Shown here one piece after another: positions 26,230 to 35,366 of a DNA stretch of 52,729 nt. Made by a program: the position numbers and the translations under genes. The notes beneath the pieces are model-generated. The model saw nothing but the letters and a program-made list of their open reading frames with translations. It was not told where the DNA came from and made no database searches. Each line of letters starts with the position of its first letter. The first letter of the stretch is position 1. The stretch is from Nostocoides japonicum T1-X7 (GTDB taxonomy: Bacteria > Actinomycetota > Actinomycetes > Actinomycetales > Dermatophilaceae): contig NZ_HF570958.1 in assembly GCF_001046855.1 (NCBI RefSeq), positions 309,582 to 362,310 on the forward strand. The letters run 5' to 3'.

Positions 26230-28128
26230 ATGTCCGACGCGACATCCACCGCCGTCGAAGGCGCGTATGAGGCCAGCGACGCGGGCCTGAAGAAACAGAT
26301 CACGTTGTTCGGGCTGATCGCGCTCGCGGTCAGCGTCCAGATCGGGTCCGGCTGGCTCCTCGCGACCCTCGCGGCGGCCAGCATCGCCGGCCCGGCCTCG
26401 ATCATCTCGTGGATCCTCGGCGCCGTCTTCTTCGGGATCATCGGAGCGACGTGGATGGAGCTCGGCACGATGCTCCCCCGCTCCGGCGCCGGGGTGCGCT
26501 ACCCGCGCCTCACGCACGGGGCGTTCCTCTCCTGGTTCAACGGGTGGGGGTACCTCATCGCCGCCATCGCGCTGCCCGTCATCGAGCTCCAGGCGGTCAT
26601 CACCTACGTCGGTGGCCACTGGCCGCAGCTCGGCCTGCTCAAGGAGTCGTCCGGCACGCTCGTCCTGTCCTGGCCGCGGGGCATCGTCGTCGGCTTCGTC
26701 CTCATGGGGCTCTTCTTCGTCCTGAACTCCCTCGGCGCCAAGCTGCTCAGCGAGTCGAACAAGTACATCACCATCTGGAAGCTCGTCATCCCCGTCCTCA
26801 CCGCGGTCCTCATGTTCACCGCGTTCAACTCCTCCAACCTCACGGTCGGCGGCGGGTTCGCCCCGCTCGGCGTGGGCACCATCTTCGGCGCGATGGCCGG
26901 CGGCGGGATCGTCTTCGCATACAGCGGGATCCGCCAGATCCTCGACTTCGGCGGCGAGGTCATCAACCCGCAGCGGAACATCCCCATCGCCATCATCGTC
27001 GGCGGCCTGCTCATCCCGCTGTTCATCTACATGCTCCTGCAGGTCGCCTTCGTCGGCGCCATCCACTGGTCCGCGACGGGCCTCAACCCCGGCGACTGGA
27101 CCCATCTGCTCGACAGCAAGTGGGCCTCGGCGCCCCTGCTCAACGCCGTCGAGGCCGCAGGGTTCACGTGGTTCGCCGTCGTCCTGCTCACCGATGCCGC
27201 CCTGTCGCCGATGGCGACCGGCTGGGTGTGGCTCGGCATCGGCTCGCGCTCGATGTACTCCATGTCGGTCAACGGCGAGCTCCCCAAGCCGCTGCAGACC
27301 ATCAACAAGTACGGCACCCCGATCGTCGCCCTGTTCGCCTGCACCGCGATCGGCCTGTTCTTCTTCTTCCCCGCGCCGAGCTGGTACTCCTTCGTCGGCC
27401 AGGTCTCGACGGCCCTCGTCCTCAGCTACCTCATGGGCGGGCCGGTCCTCGCCACGCTGCGCCGCACCGCGCCGCGTCTGCACCGCCCGGTCCGGCTGAA
27501 GATCGTCGGCTTCTGGGCCTTCGCCGGCTACGCCGCGAGCCTCTTCCTCATCTACTTCGCCGGGTGGGTGACGCTCATCAACCTGCTGACCGTCGTCTTC
27601 CTCGCCCTGCCCATCTACGGCGCCTACACGAGCGTCCGCAGCGGCTGGTCGCCGAAGGCCCCGAGCTGGATCCTCTCGGCCGTGTTCACCATCGCCTGGT
27701 TCTTCGTCGCCGGCAAGGGCGGCTGGCTGTTCACCGCGGACCAGAAGCAGTCCGCGGGCGGCTGGTCCTTCGGCCTCTACGGCACCGCGCTCCTCGTCCT
27801 CATCGCCGGCTTCGTCATCATCCTGTATGCGATGAGCACGGCCGAGGGCAAGCGGCACGTCGCGGGCGGGTCCTGGATCGTCGGCACCCTGACGGCCACC
27901 CTGTTCGTCGCGTACTTCGGCCAGTACGGCCCGATGACGACACCCACGCTCGGCCACCAGACCGACCTCGTCGTCATGGCGCTCGTCGCCGTCGGCTCCT
28001 ACCTCTGGGCCATCCGCACGGGTGGGCCCACCGAGGAGCTGAGCGAGATCCTCGCGGCGAACGAGCAGGCGGGAGCGCTCGACACGCCGGACGCGGACGC
28101 CCCGGACGCGGACGCCCCGGTGCGCTGA
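26230..28128 (+). CDS. APC-superfamily amino acid permease
   Basis: The protein has 632 residues from the ATG at 26230, chosen because GGGAG lies 8 bases upstream (an in-frame ATG at 26215 lacks one). About 14 membrane segments begin with QITLFGLIALAVSVQIGSGW, the glycine-rich helix 1 of APC transporters, and include LLPRSGAGVRYPRLTHGAF-like loop 2 residues. VFAYSGIRQILDFGGEVINP is the helix 6 region that binds the substrate carboxylate. It imports an amino acid or polyamine-like compound. It heads a plus-strand block with a cNMP/CBS/DUF294 protein and FAD oxidoreductase, suggesting uptake of an amino or imino acid that is then degraded. The acidic Asp/Ala tail is unusual. Confidence 0.9.
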   Translation: MSDATSTAVEGAYEASDAGLKKQITLFGLIALAVSVQIGSGWLLATLAAASIAGPASIISWILGAVFFGIIGATWMELGTMLPRSGAGVRYPRLTHGAFLSWFNGWGYLIAAIALPVIELQAVITYVGGHWPQLGLLKESSGTLVLSWPRGIVVGFVLMGLFFVLNSLGAKLLSESNKYITIWKLVIPVLTAVLMFTAFNSSNLTVGGGFAPLGVGTIFGAMAGGGIVFAYSGIRQILDFGGEVINPQRNIPIAIIVGGLLIPLFIYMLLQVAFVGAIHWSATGLNPGDWTHLLDSKWASAPLLNAVEAAGFTWFAVVLLTDAALSPMATGWVWLGIGSRSMYSMSVNGELPKPLQTINKYGTPIVALFACTAIGLFFFFPAPSWYSFVGQVSTALVLSYLMGGPVLATLRRTAPRLHRPVRLKIVGFWAFAGYAASLFLIYFAGWVTLINLLTVVFLALPIYGAYTSVRSGWSPKAPSWILSAVFTIAWFFVAGKGGWLFTADQKQSAGGWSFGLYGTALLVLIAGFVIILYAMSTAEGKRHVAGGSWIVGTLTATLFVAYFGQYGPMTTPTLGHQTDLVVMALVAVGSYLWAIRTGGPTEELSEILAANEQAGALDTPDADAPDADAPVR

Positions 28129-28163
28129 CCGCCGCCATCACCACCGCTCGACCCGCTCGATCG

Positions 28164-28204
28164 GCCCGGTCCGGGTCGTCCCTCGTGGACGGCCCGGACC
28201 GGGC
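28164..28204 (+). terminator. Hairpin between permease and DUF294 gene
   Basis: GCCCGGTCCGGG-T-CGTCC pairs with GGACG-G-CCCGGACCGGGC across a CTCGT loop, an 18-bp nearly perfect stem 36 bp after the permease stop. There is no T-run, as is common in actinobacteria, so it may only attenuate into the next gene. Confidence 0.65.
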
Positions 28205-28231
28205 GCGCGCCCGGCGCGGCACAATGAGCCG

Positions 28232-30265
28232 ATGACCGGCTCGGGGCACCGCATCGAGGACGCCGGTCAGCGTGAGGAGGCCCTCACGACCGGGCTGGCG
28301 GAGTTCCTCGCCGGCTGTCCGCCGCTGGACGCCCTGTCCGAGGAGGAGCTGCGGCGGGCGGCCCGGACGGCGACCGTCGAGCGGTACCGGGCGGGGGAGG
28401 TCATCCTCGACGCCTTCGACGCGAGCAGCGGCCAGCTCTTCGTGGTCCGGGAGGGCCGGGTCAACATCTGGGCGCACGCCGACCGGCTGTCCGAGCTGCC
28501 CGACGAGACGGCGGGGCCGAGGTCGCTGTTCGGCTACACCGCCGCCCTGATGGGCGAGGCTGTGGGGCCGTTGGCGGCCGCGCTCGGCGAGGCGGTCGTC
28601 GTGCGCCTCGACGCCGACCTCGTCGCCCGGGCCTTCAGCACGCGGCGAGGAGCCGAGTTCCTCACGAGGCGCGTCTCGGCCTCCACCCGCCAGCGGGCCG
28701 GCATACCTCTCTACACCGTCGTCGCCGACCTCATCGTCAACCCTCCGACCATCCTCGAGGCCACCGACTCCCTCCGCGCGGCGGCGCAGCGGATGTCCGA
28801 GATGGGCCTCGGCTACTGCGCGGTCCGGCTCTCGCCGGCGAGCTACGGCCTGGTGACCGACGCCACGATGCGCGACGCCGTCGCCGCCGGGGTCGCGATC
28901 GACCGCCCGCTCGCCGACGTGGCGGACCGCCACCCCTCGACCGTGCGCCCCGACACCTCGGCCGCGGAGGCGCTCATCCGCCTCCTGGAGAGCGACGCCG
29001 ACCTCGTCCTCGTCACCGACGCGGCGGGGACCCTGCGGGGAGCCCTCGGACCCCGGGACTTCGTCGTGTCCTCCACGACGGCCGGCGCCTCCCTCCACGA
29101 GCAGATCCGACGCGCCGACTCCGTCGCGGACCTGCAGAGCCGGTACCGCCGGGTCCCGGCGATGCTCAGCGACCTGCTGTCCCGGGGCCTGGAGCCCAGC
29201 CGGGTCATCACCGTCCACTCGGCCATCGTCGACACGGTCATCCGCCGTGCCCTCGACCTCGTCCAGCGTCGCTTCGACGACCTCGACCCCGACGTCTTCA
29301 CCTGGCTCTCCCTCGGCAGCAACGGTCGCCGGGAGGCCGTCCTCAGCTCCGACATCGACGCGGCGGCCTCGTTCACCGACGGGATGTCGCAGGCCGACAT
29401 CGCGCGCTACCTCCCGCTCTTCAGCGAGGTGGCGGCCGTCCTCCAGGCCGCCGGGCTGCGGCACGACAGCCACGGCACCGGGCCGACGAACCCGACGTTC
29501 GCCCGGACCCACGCGGAGTGGGCCGCCGCGGGCCGCGAGTGGCTCACCCACCCCACGCAGGACGACGCCATCATCATGACCTGCATGCTCGTCGACGCCC
29601 GGCCCATCCACGGCGACCTCGGGCTGACCGAGGTCGCCACGGTCTTCAGCGGCCTGCGCCGGCACCCGGACACGATGCGGCTGCTCCTGCGCACGGCCGC
29701 GCCCCGGCGGGGCGTGATGCGGCGCTCGGCGCTCCCGCGACGCAGGGACCGCGAGCTCGACCTGAAGAAGCAGGTCCTGCTGCCCATCGTCAACATCGCC
29801 CGCTGGGCCGCGCTCACGGTGGGTGACCCCGCCCTCCCGACGAGGGAGCGGCTGGGCGCCGCCGCAGGCTCCGAGATGCTCTCCACCGAGGACGCCGCGA
29901 CGCTGCGCGACCTCTTCGAGATCCTCCAGGGGATCCGGCTGCGCCACCAGGTGCGCCAGCTCGATGCCCACGAGCCGCCCACCGACACCGTCCAGCTCGC
30001 CGCGCTGTCGACGCCCGACCGCACCCTCGTCCTCGAAGGCGCCCGCGACATCGCCGCCATCCAGCGCCGGATGGCGAACATGGCCTCGTTCGTCCTCCCG
30101 GAGCTGAGCCCCGGCCCGGCTCCGGCTGCGGCCCGTCAGGCGGCGGATGGACCCCGTCGGGCGGCGAGAGGTTCGCGTCCGGCGGCGAGAGGCTCTCCTC
30201 GGGCGGCAGGTGGCTCCCGAGAGTCCGCGACCGGCACCGGCCGGTCGCCGGATCGCGCCCCCTGA
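28232..30265 (+). CDS. cNMP-binding/CBS/DUF294 nucleotidyltransferase-like protein
   Basis: The 677-residue cytosolic protein has this domain order: cyclic-nucleotide-binding-like domain (about 25-150, LSEEELRRAARTATVERYRAG), a CBS pair (about 165-290), a DUF294 GlnD-like nucleotidyltransferase (about 330-480) and DUF294_C (about 490-630). The nucleotidyltransferase motif LGSNGRREAVLSSDIDAA keeps the GS pair and the DXD metal ligands. Such proteins often sit beside solute transporters and are thought to regulate them by ligand-sensing and nucleotidylation; this one follows the APC permease. The last ~45 residues are Arg/Ala/Gly/Ser repeats encoded by short tandem DNA repeats. Confidence 0.88.
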   Translation: MTGSGHRIEDAGQREEALTTGLAEFLAGCPPLDALSEEELRRAARTATVERYRAGEVILDAFDASSGQLFVVREGRVNIWAHADRLSELPDETAGPRSLFGYTAALMGEAVGPLAAALGEAVVVRLDADLVARAFSTRRGAEFLTRRVSASTRQRAGIPLYTVVADLIVNPPTILEATDSLRAAAQRMSEMGLGYCAVRLSPASYGLVTDATMRDAVAAGVAIDRPLADVADRHPSTVRPDTSAAEALIRLLESDADLVLVTDAAGTLRGALGPRDFVVSSTTAGASLHEQIRRADSVADLQSRYRRVPAMLSDLLSRGLEPSRVITVHSAIVDTVIRRALDLVQRRFDDLDPDVFTWLSLGSNGRREAVLSSDIDAAASFTDGMSQADIARYLPLFSEVAAVLQAAGLRHDSHGTGPTNPTFARTHAEWAAAGREWLTHPTQDDAIIMTCMLVDARPIHGDLGLTEVATVFSGLRRHPDTMRLLLRTAAPRRGVMRRSALPRRRDRELDLKKQVLLPIVNIARWAALTVGDPALPTRERLGAAAGSEMLSTEDAATLRDLFEILQGIRLRHQVRQLDAHEPPTDTVQLAALSTPDRTLVLEGARDIAAIQRRMANMASFVLPELSPGPAPAAARQAADGPRRAARGSRPAARGSPRAAGGSRESATGTGRSPDRAP

Positions 30266-30284
30266 GTCACGCTCAGGCCGCCTC

Positions 30285-30312
30285 TTGTTTGTCAGACAAT
30301 CTGCTGTATGCT
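30285..30312 (+). promoter_or_regulatory. Promoter with embedded GntR-type operator before FAD oxidoreductase
   Basis: A -35 TTGTTT (30285-30290) and -10 TATGCT (30307-30312) are 16 bp apart. The perfect inverted repeat TTGTC-A-GACAA (30289-30299) lies between and over the -35. The same 11-bp operator type occurs at 26091. This layout fits repression by a FadR/GntR-type protein not encoded in the window. Confidence 0.65.
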
Positions 30313-30372
30313 CGCCCTGGCTGTCCGATCGGGCGGCAGGACGGATTCGCGGGGAGCGGAGGAGCGATCGGT

Positions 30373-31647
30373 ATGCGGGTCGTCGTCGGGGGCGGGCCGA
30401 TCGGGTTGATGACGGCATACCACCTGGCCCGGGAGGGCGCGGAGGTCCTCGTCGTCGACGCGCGGAAGACGGGCCTCGGCGCGGGTGAGGTGAACGCCGG
30501 GTGGGTGTGCCCTGCCGAGTCGGCCCCGGTGCCGGGCGCGGGGATGATCGCGCAGTCGCTGAAGTGGATGCTGCACAGGGACAGCCCGCTCTACATCCGC
30601 CCGTCGGTCGATCCGGGGTTCGTCAGGTTCATGCTCGGCATGTGGCGGGCCTCCAACGAGCCCGCGCAGCGGGCCGGGTTCCGGGCGAGCCTGGCACTCG
30701 CCGAGGGCACGACGCGGGCCTACGACGAGTACCACGCCGACGGCATGGAGTTCGAGCTGTCGCACCAGGGTCTGCTCATGGCGTTCACCGAGAAGGAGAA
30801 CCTCGAGCACCACCTGGCCAACCTCGACCTAGTCCGGGCCTTCGACCTCGACCCCCACGTGCTCATCGGCGACGACGTGCGGGTCCACGAGCCGCTCCTG
30901 TCGGACGCGGTCCATGGCGGCATCTTCTTCCCGAAGGAGCTGTACCTCGACCCGCCGGCGTTCATGGGGTCGCTCCATCGGCGGCTCGTCGAGCTCGGCG
31001 TCCGCATCGTCGAGGACGCCCCGGTCACCGGGTTCCGGCGCTCGGGCGACCGGGTGACACACGTCGTGACCGCCCGCGAGACCTTCGACGCCGACGACGT
31101 CGTCATCGCGGCCGGCGGCTGGTCGGCGGGCCTGACCAAGCTGCTCGGCCACCCCGTCCCCGTCCGCCCGGGCAAGGGCTACAGCGTCGACACGGAGCCG
31201 TTCGGGCTACGCAGCTCCACGAACCTCTCCGACGCGAAGGTCGCCGTCACGCCGCTGCACCGGGCACTGCGGCTCGCGGGGACGATGGAGTTCGGTGGCC
31301 TCGACGAGGACCTCAACCAGATCCGGATCGGCGCGATCCTCCGCGCCCCGACCGTCTACCTCCGCGACTGGCAGCCGCCGGCCGTCGACAGCGTCACCCC
31401 GAAGGCCGGCATCCGGCCGATGATGCCCGACGGGCTCCCGGCCATCGGCCGGCTCGGGGACCTGGCGAACACCTACGTGTCGACGGGCCACGGGATGATG
31501 GGCATCACCCTCGGACCGGCATCGGCGATGGCGATCACCGACCTCGTCCTGCGCGGTACCGAGCGGGAGGTCCTCGCCCCCTTCTCCCCCCGCCGATTCA
31601 CGACGGGCTTCGTCCCGCGACGCCCGGCGCGACCGGTCGGCGCCTGA
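30373..31647 (+). CDS. FAD-dependent amino-acid oxidoreductase (DAO family)
   Basis: The 424-residue flavoprotein probably oxidises a D-amino or imino acid. The dinucleotide-binding motif MRVVVGGGPIGLMTAYHLAR is at the N-terminus, and VVIAAGGWSAGLTKLLGHPVP, a typical DAO-family segment, is near residue 250. The C-terminal IRPMMPDGLPAIGRL ... STGHGMMGITLGPA completes the FAD site. The ATG at 30373 has GGAGGAG about 8 bases upstream. It is followed by DapA-family and aldehyde dehydrogenase genes, an order like hydroxyproline catabolism (D-hydroxyproline dehydrogenase, deaminase, semialdehyde dehydrogenase). That pathway role is inference; no epimerase is seen here. Confidence 0.85.
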   Translation: MRVVVGGGPIGLMTAYHLAREGAEVLVVDARKTGLGAGEVNAGWVCPAESAPVPGAGMIAQSLKWMLHRDSPLYIRPSVDPGFVRFMLGMWRASNEPAQRAGFRASLALAEGTTRAYDEYHADGMEFELSHQGLLMAFTEKENLEHHLANLDLVRAFDLDPHVLIGDDVRVHEPLLSDAVHGGIFFPKELYLDPPAFMGSLHRRLVELGVRIVEDAPVTGFRRSGDRVTHVVTARETFDADDVVIAAGGWSAGLTKLLGHPVPVRPGKGYSVDTEPFGLRSSTNLSDAKVAVTPLHRALRLAGTMEFGGLDEDLNQIRIGAILRAPTVYLRDWQPPAVDSVTPKAGIRPMMPDGLPAIGRLGDLANTYVSTGHGMMGITLGPASAMAITDLVLRGTEREVLAPFSPRRFTTGFVPRRPARPVGA

Positions 31648-31715
31648 CCGACCGGCGGACCCGCATACCAGGTCACCCACCCGACCGTTCATCCCACAGC
31701 AAGGAGACCCCGCTC

Positions 31716-32627
31716 ATGTCCCGCAAGCCCGTCGCCCTCAAGGGCATCCTCGCGGCCGTCACGACGCCGTTCACCGCCGACGGGTCCGCCGTCGACGAGG
31801 ACGCGCTGCGCGCCCAGGTCGAGCGCCTCGTCGGCGCCGGGATCCACGGTCTCGTGCCCTGCGGCACGACCGGGGAGTTCACGACCCTGTCGCCGGAGGA
31901 GTATCGGCGGGTCATCGAGGTCTACGTCGACGCCGCGGCGGGCCGGGTCCCGGTCGTCGCCGGGATCGGGTCGCTCACGACGCGGGGCGCCATCGAGCTG
32001 GCCCAGCACGCCGAGCGGGTCGGCGCCGACGCCGTCATGGTCGTCCCGCCGTTCTACGACCCGCTGTCCTTCGAGTCCCTCATGGCCTTCCTCGCCGACG
32101 TCGCGGGGGCGATCGGCCTGTCGGTCATGTACTACAACGTCCCGGGCGCGACCGGGCTTCGTCTCGACGCCGACCAGATCGCCCGGCTCGGCTCGATCGA
32201 CGGGGTCGACTACCTCAAGGACACCTCCGGGGACGCCGTCACCCTGGCCGACCTGCTCGTCAACCGCACCGAGGACATCAAGGCCTTCAACGGGTGGGAC
32301 ACCCTCACCTTCTTCGGCCTCGCGAGCGGTGCGGAGGCCTCCGTGTGGGGGGTCGCCGGCGTCGTGCCCGAGCTCGCGGTCCGCCTGTGGGACACCGTCG
32401 TCGAGCGCGGCGACCTCGCCGCGGGTCGCGAGCTGTGGCGCGACCTGTGGGCGATCAGCGACTTCCTCGAGTCGGTCAACTACGTCGCCGGCATCAAGGC
32501 CGGCCTGGAGCTGCTCGGCCAGCCGGTCGGGCCGCCTCGCCTGCCCACCCAGCCGCTGCCCGCGGCCGACCGGGAGCGCTTCGCCGCCATCCTCGAGCGC
32601 GCCGGGGCGCTGCCCGCCGCCGTCTGA
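31716..32627 (+). CDS. DapA-family (DHDPS/NAL) lyase or deaminase
   Basis: This TIM-barrel class I aldolase family member has 303 residues. The Schiff-base lysine is in GVDYLKDTSGD (about residue 165), with the catalytic Tyr in VMYYNVPGAT and the N-terminal GTTGEFTTLSPEE substrate loop. The family includes dihydrodipicolinate synthase, sugar-acid aldolases and pyrroline-4-hydroxy-2-carboxylate deaminase. Position between an FAD amino-acid oxidoreductase and an aldehyde dehydrogenase favours a catabolic deaminase/lyase over lysine synthesis. An AAGGAG ribosome site lies 10 bases before the ATG. Confidence 0.88.
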   Translation: MSRKPVALKGILAAVTTPFTADGSAVDEDALRAQVERLVGAGIHGLVPCGTTGEFTTLSPEEYRRVIEVYVDAAAGRVPVVAGIGSLTTRGAIELAQHAERVGADAVMVVPPFYDPLSFESLMAFLADVAGAIGLSVMYYNVPGATGLRLDADQIARLGSIDGVDYLKDTSGDAVTLADLLVNRTEDIKAFNGWDTLTFFGLASGAEASVWGVAGVVPELAVRLWDTVVERGDLAAGRELWRDLWAISDFLESVNYVAGIKAGLELLGQPVGPPRLPTQPLPAADRERFAAILERAGALPAAV

Positions 32628-32674
32628 GGGCGAGCACAATCGCAGTCGACGGTGACAACGAGGAGAGGTATGCC

Positions 32675-34180
32675 ATGAGCCAGTTCATCGACGGGACGCG
32701 TCGGGAGTCGGTGTCGGGCCGGCCCTGGGAGGTCCGCGACCCGAGCAACGGCGACCTCGTCGCGCAGGTGACCCTCGCGGACGGCGCGGACGTGGAGGCT
32801 GCGGTCGCCGCGGCGCGGGCGGCGTTCCCGGGCTGGTCGAGAGCGACGCCGGTGGAGCGCTCGGGCGTGCTCGCGACGTTCGCCAGACTGCTGGAGGACC
32901 GGGCCGAGGAGATCGCCCAGCTGGAGTCCAGGCAGGCGGGCAAGCCGATCCGACTGGCCCGCGAGTTCGACGTACCGGGGACGATCGACAACGTCGCCTT
33001 CTTCTCCGGCGCCGCCCGCAACCTCGAGGGCAAGGCGACCGGGGAGTACTCCGGGGACCACACCTCCTCGATCCGGCGCGAGCCCATCGGCGTCGTCGGA
33101 TCCATCTCGCCGTGGAACTACCCCCTGCAGATGGCGGCCTGGAAGATCCTGCCCGCGATCGCCGCGGGCAACACGATCGTCCTCAAGCCGTCCGAGCTCA
33201 CCCCGCTCACGTCGCTGCTGTTCGCCGAGATCGCCTCGCAGGCGGGCGTTCCCGACGGCGTCGTCAACGTGCTGACCGGGACCGGCGCCGACTGCGGCGC
33301 CGTCCTGCTGCGGCACCCGGACGTCGACATGGTCTCCTTCACGGGGTCGACCCGGGTCGGGCGGACCGTCCTGGAGGCCGCGGCGACGACGGCCAAGCGG
33401 GTCCATCTCGAGCTCGGCGGCAAGGCGCCGTTCGTCGTCTTCGACGACGCCGACCTGCAGGCCGCGATCCACGGCGCGGTCGCCGGGGCGCTCATCAACA
33501 CCGGCCAGGACTGCACCGCCGCGACCCGCGCCATCGTCCACCGGTCGCTGTACGCCGACTTCGTCGACGGCGTCGCGAATCTCATGGCCCAGGTCCGTCT
33601 CGGCCCGACGAGCGACGAGGCGACCGACCAGGGTCCGCTCATCTCGACGGCCCACCGCGAGAAGGTCGCCGGAATGGTCGACCGCGCAACGGCATACGCA
33701 CGCGTCGTCACCGGCGGCGAGATCCCCGGCGGTGACCTCGCCGCGGGCTCCTACTACACTCCCACCCTCGTCGCCGACGCCCCGACCGACTCCGAGATCG
33801 TCAAGGACGAGGTCTTCGGACCGGTCCTCGCCGCGATGCCCTTCGACACCGACGACGAGGCCATCGCCCTCGCCAACGACACCCCCTACGGCCTCGCCGC
33901 GTCCGCCTGGACCCGCGACGTCTACCGAGCCCTGCGCGCCACCGCCGAGATCCGCTCCGGCTGCGTCTGGGTCAACGACCACATCCCGATCATCAGCGAG
34001 ATGCCGCACGGCGGGATGAAGCAGTCCGGCTTCGGCAAGGACATGTCGACGTACTCCTTCGACGACTACACCGTCGTCAAGCACGTCATGTACGACCGCA
34101 CCGGTGACGCCGCCAAGGCCTGGCACCGCACGATCTTCACCCTGCCTGGCGCGTCCGGCCCGGCGGCTGACGGGTCGTGA
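32675..34180 (+). CDS. NAD-dependent aldehyde dehydrogenase (aminobutyraldehyde/betaine aldehyde type)
   Basis: The 501-residue enzyme oxidises an amino- or keto-acid semialdehyde. It has the NAD-site segment VGSISPWNYPLQMAAWK, FTGSTRVGRTVLEAA, the catalytic Glu in HLELGGKAPFVVF and the Cys in NTGQDCTAATRAIV. The GQDCTAATR context resembles gamma-aminobutyraldehyde dehydrogenases. PHGGMKQSGFGKDMSTYSFD is at the C-terminus. AGGAGAGG precedes the ATG at 32675 by about 7 bases. Within the operon it would consume the semialdehyde from the DapA-family step. It might equally pair with the class III aminotransferase now 8.5 kb away across a probable insertion. Confidence 0.92.
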   Translation: MSQFIDGTRRESVSGRPWEVRDPSNGDLVAQVTLADGADVEAAVAAARAAFPGWSRATPVERSGVLATFARLLEDRAEEIAQLESRQAGKPIRLAREFDVPGTIDNVAFFSGAARNLEGKATGEYSGDHTSSIRREPIGVVGSISPWNYPLQMAAWKILPAIAAGNTIVLKPSELTPLTSLLFAEIASQAGVPDGVVNVLTGTGADCGAVLLRHPDVDMVSFTGSTRVGRTVLEAAATTAKRVHLELGGKAPFVVFDDADLQAAIHGAVAGALINTGQDCTAATRAIVHRSLYADFVDGVANLMAQVRLGPTSDEATDQGPLISTAHREKVAGMVDRATAYARVVTGGEIPGGDLAAGSYYTPTLVADAPTDSEIVKDEVFGPVLAAMPFDTDDEAIALANDTPYGLAASAWTRDVYRALRATAEIRSGCVWVNDHIPIISEMPHGGMKQSGFGKDMSTYSFDDYTVVKHVMYDRTGDAAKAWHRTIFTLPGASGPAADGS

Positions 34181-34277
34181 ACGGACGGCCCGCCGCATCG
34201 AGCGCGAGGCGCTTCGTCGCCGGCGACACCGACGTCATCTCGCGCGCGACCGTGCCGTCGGCGTCCGCGGCAACGTG

Positions 34278-35090
34278 ATGGCACCCATCGGGGCCGTCGG
34301 GACCCGCGGGTCGACCGACACCGACGGCGCGCGAGGAACGGCCGGCGGTCGCCGGGTCGCGCTGGTGACCGGCGGGTCACGGGGCATCGGCGCTGCGACA
34401 GTGAGGGCACTGCATCGCGACGGATTCGACACCGTGGTCCACTGCGGTCACGACGAACGTGCGGCCAACGCCCTGGTGGCCGAGCTCGGTTCCGAGCGCG
34501 CGACCGTCATCGTGGCCGACCTCACCGATCCGGACGCCTACCAGCGGCTCTGGAGGGAGGCAGTCGGGTGGCGGGGCCGGATCGACGTCCTCGTCAACAA
34601 CGCCGGAGCGTGGATCGGCTCGCCTCTGGAGAACCCCGCCGGCTGGATGTCGGGCTGGGAGGTCAACATCGCCCTCCACCTCCTCGCCCCGGCGAACCTG
34701 TGCCGTGAGGCGGTCCTGTTCTGGACCGACGAATGCCGTCCCGACAGGCCTCCCGGGATCGTCATCAACCTCGCCAGCCGCTCGTCCCACCGCGGCGACG
34801 ATGCCGATCACCTCGCCTACGGCGCCACGAAAGGCGGAATCCTGGCTCTCACCAAGGGGATCGCTCGTGCCTACGCCCCCGATGTCCTCGCCTACGCCAT
34901 CGCTCCCGGATGGGTCGCCACCGATCTCGTGGCGGACACGGACCTCACCGACATCGTCGCCGGCCTGCCCATGCGGGAAATGACTCCCGCCAAGGACGTC
35001 GCCGAGGTCATCGCCTTCCTGGCGAGCGGCCGGTCCCCGCACACGACGGGCGCCACGATCGACATCACCGGCGCCGACTACGTTCGCTGA
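34278..35090 (+). CDS. Short-chain dehydrogenase/reductase
   Basis: The Rossmann-fold oxidoreductase has 270 residues from the ATG at 34278. The cofactor motif is TGGSRGIG near residue 33, with NNAGAW and the catalytic Ser (NLASRSSHRG), Tyr and Lys (YGATKGG) following. IAPGWVATDL is in the usual place. The first ~25 residues are Gly/Thr-rich and may not be translated if a later start is used. No ribosome site is convincing. The substrate is unknown. It lies at the left edge of a region with atypical composition, and the 95 bp before it resemble no gene I know. Confidence 0.82.
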   Translation: MAPIGAVGTRGSTDTDGARGTAGGRRVALVTGGSRGIGAATVRALHRDGFDTVVHCGHDERAANALVAELGSERATVIVADLTDPDAYQRLWREAVGWRGRIDVLVNNAGAWIGSPLENPAGWMSGWEVNIALHLLAPANLCREAVLFWTDECRPDRPPGIVINLASRSSHRGDDADHLAYGATKGGILALTKGIARAYAPDVLAYAIAPGWVATDLVADTDLTDIVAGLPMREMTPAKDVAEVIAFLASGRSPHTTGATIDITGADYVR

Positions 35091-35105
35091 CCTTTCAACG
35101 CCACC

Positions 35106-35156
35106 GACTCCGACTCCGACTCCGACTCCGACTCCGACTCCGACTCCGACTCCGAC
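35106..35156. repeat. Hexanucleotide microsatellite (GACTCC)8
   Basis: There are eight perfect copies of GACTCC plus a GAC remnant, 15 bp after the SDR stop codon and in non-coding DNA. The remainder of 35157-35366 is promoter-like sequence before the sigma factor gene with nothing else recognised. Confidence 0.95.
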
Positions 35157-35366
35157 AAGGAGCGCACACTCGTCGCTGTGGCCGTGCATGGATCACCTCG
35201 ACACCGCCCCAATCGCGCCAAGGATCGAGGTGGTGATACGACGTGAGGGTCACCGCCCGCAGTGTCCCCGCTCGGTGGCACCGGCGGATGTGTCACCGCT
35301 GCCGAGTCGAGTGGGATCCGGTGTAATTGAGGGGACCGGGCCGGACATAAGAGGGATGTGCGCGCC

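Noticed and set aside
26409..28235. Second long frame inside the APC permease gene
   Set aside because: The translation is almost all Arg, Pro and His with no domain; the permease frame has clear membrane helices.
30289..30372. N-terminal extension of the FAD oxidoreductase
   Set aside because: The in-frame extension starts inside the operator and promoter, and a good ribosome site precedes the ATG at 30373, where the FAD motif begins.
34181..34277. Remnant gene or attachment site at the left island edge
   Set aside because: No recognisable motif and no matching direct repeat near 40834-40923 could be found.
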